Assembly: GCF_030546755.1 (NCBI RefSeq)
Contig: NZ_JAUOPE010000001.1
Location: 248,001 to 312,000 of the forward strand
Direction: 5' to 3'
Length of the DNA: 64,000 bases
Source of the DNA: Colwellia sp. 1_MG-2023
GTDB lineage: Bacteria; Pseudomonadota; Gammaproteobacteria; Enterobacterales; Alteromonadaceae
Shown here: positions 63,949-64,000 of the stretch, piece after piece
Numbering within the stretch: the first letter of the stretch is position 1
How the letters are laid out: each line of letters opens with the position of its first letter
The notes under the pieces: model-generated
The model's input: the letters and a program-made list of their open reading frames with translations, nothing else
What the model was told of the DNA's origin: nothing
Database searches by the model: none
Translations under genes and position numbers: made by a program

Positions 63949-64000
63949 GCCCCCACACAAACAAACACTTAATCAACCACCTAAAAAGATTGTTTTCCCT

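Overview
The window looks like chromosomal DNA of an AT-rich marine gammaproteobacterium. The best guess is order Alteromonadales, near Colwellia/Thalassotalea. The grounds are the Vibrio/Shewanella/Pseudomonas-type polar flagellar gene order, the FlrA/FlrB/FlrC hierarchy, FlhF/FlhG, and the ParC/ParP chemoreceptor-array system. Genus is inference only. I see no tRNA, rRNA, CRISPR array or insertion sequence.

Layout. (1) 1-3055, minus strand: a multi-SLBB polysaccharide-export protein cut by the left window edge, and the lipoprotein MlaA. (2) 3122-11937, minus: DUF2802 protein, CheW, ParP, ParC, CheB, CheA, CheZ, CheY, FliA (sigma-28) and FlhG. (3) 11980-29476, minus: flhF, flhA, flhB, fliR-Q-P-O-N-M-L-K-J-I-H-G-F-E, which build the export gate, C-ring, MS-ring and hook-length control. 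(4) 29798-33967, minus: regulators flrC, flrB, flrA. (5) 34258-57385: a glycosylation island of about 23 kb on both strands. It holds a complete apparent pseudaminic acid pathway (pseB, pseC, pseF, pseG, pseI and a candidate pseH), a Maf-type flagellin glycosyltransferase, and many accessory enzymes: two acyl carrier proteins each beside its own adenylating enzyme, methyltransferases, an AAC(3)-like acyltransferase, a cysteine-cluster protein, an aminotransferase, an aldo/keto reductase and a DAHP synthase. (6) 57582-63748, minus: FliT-like, fliS, fliD, flaG and three flagellins, with a flagellin 5-prime relic between two of them.

Regulation can be read from the DNA. Good sigma-54 elements (TGGCAC-N5-TTGCT type) lie ahead of flhA, fliK, fliE, flrB, flaG and the maf operon. 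A good sigma-28 element (TAAA-N15-GTCGATAG) lies ahead of the last flagellin. This fits FlrA + sigma-54 -> flrBC, then FlrC + sigma-54 -> basal body, hook and cap, then FliA -> flagellin. It also places the maf/carrier-protein operon in the sigma-54 flagellar regulon.

Most unusual points: pseF seems to start at ATT, directly after an in-frame stop and behind a near-perfect ribosome binding site; two separate carrier-protein/adenylation modules suggest an activated acyl or aminoacyl group is put on the flagellin sugar; a DAHP synthase sits inside the sugar cluster; CheA carries three copies of a putative ParP/ParC-docking motif; and a 22-bp perfect palindrome precedes an unrecognised 97-residue gene next to flrA.
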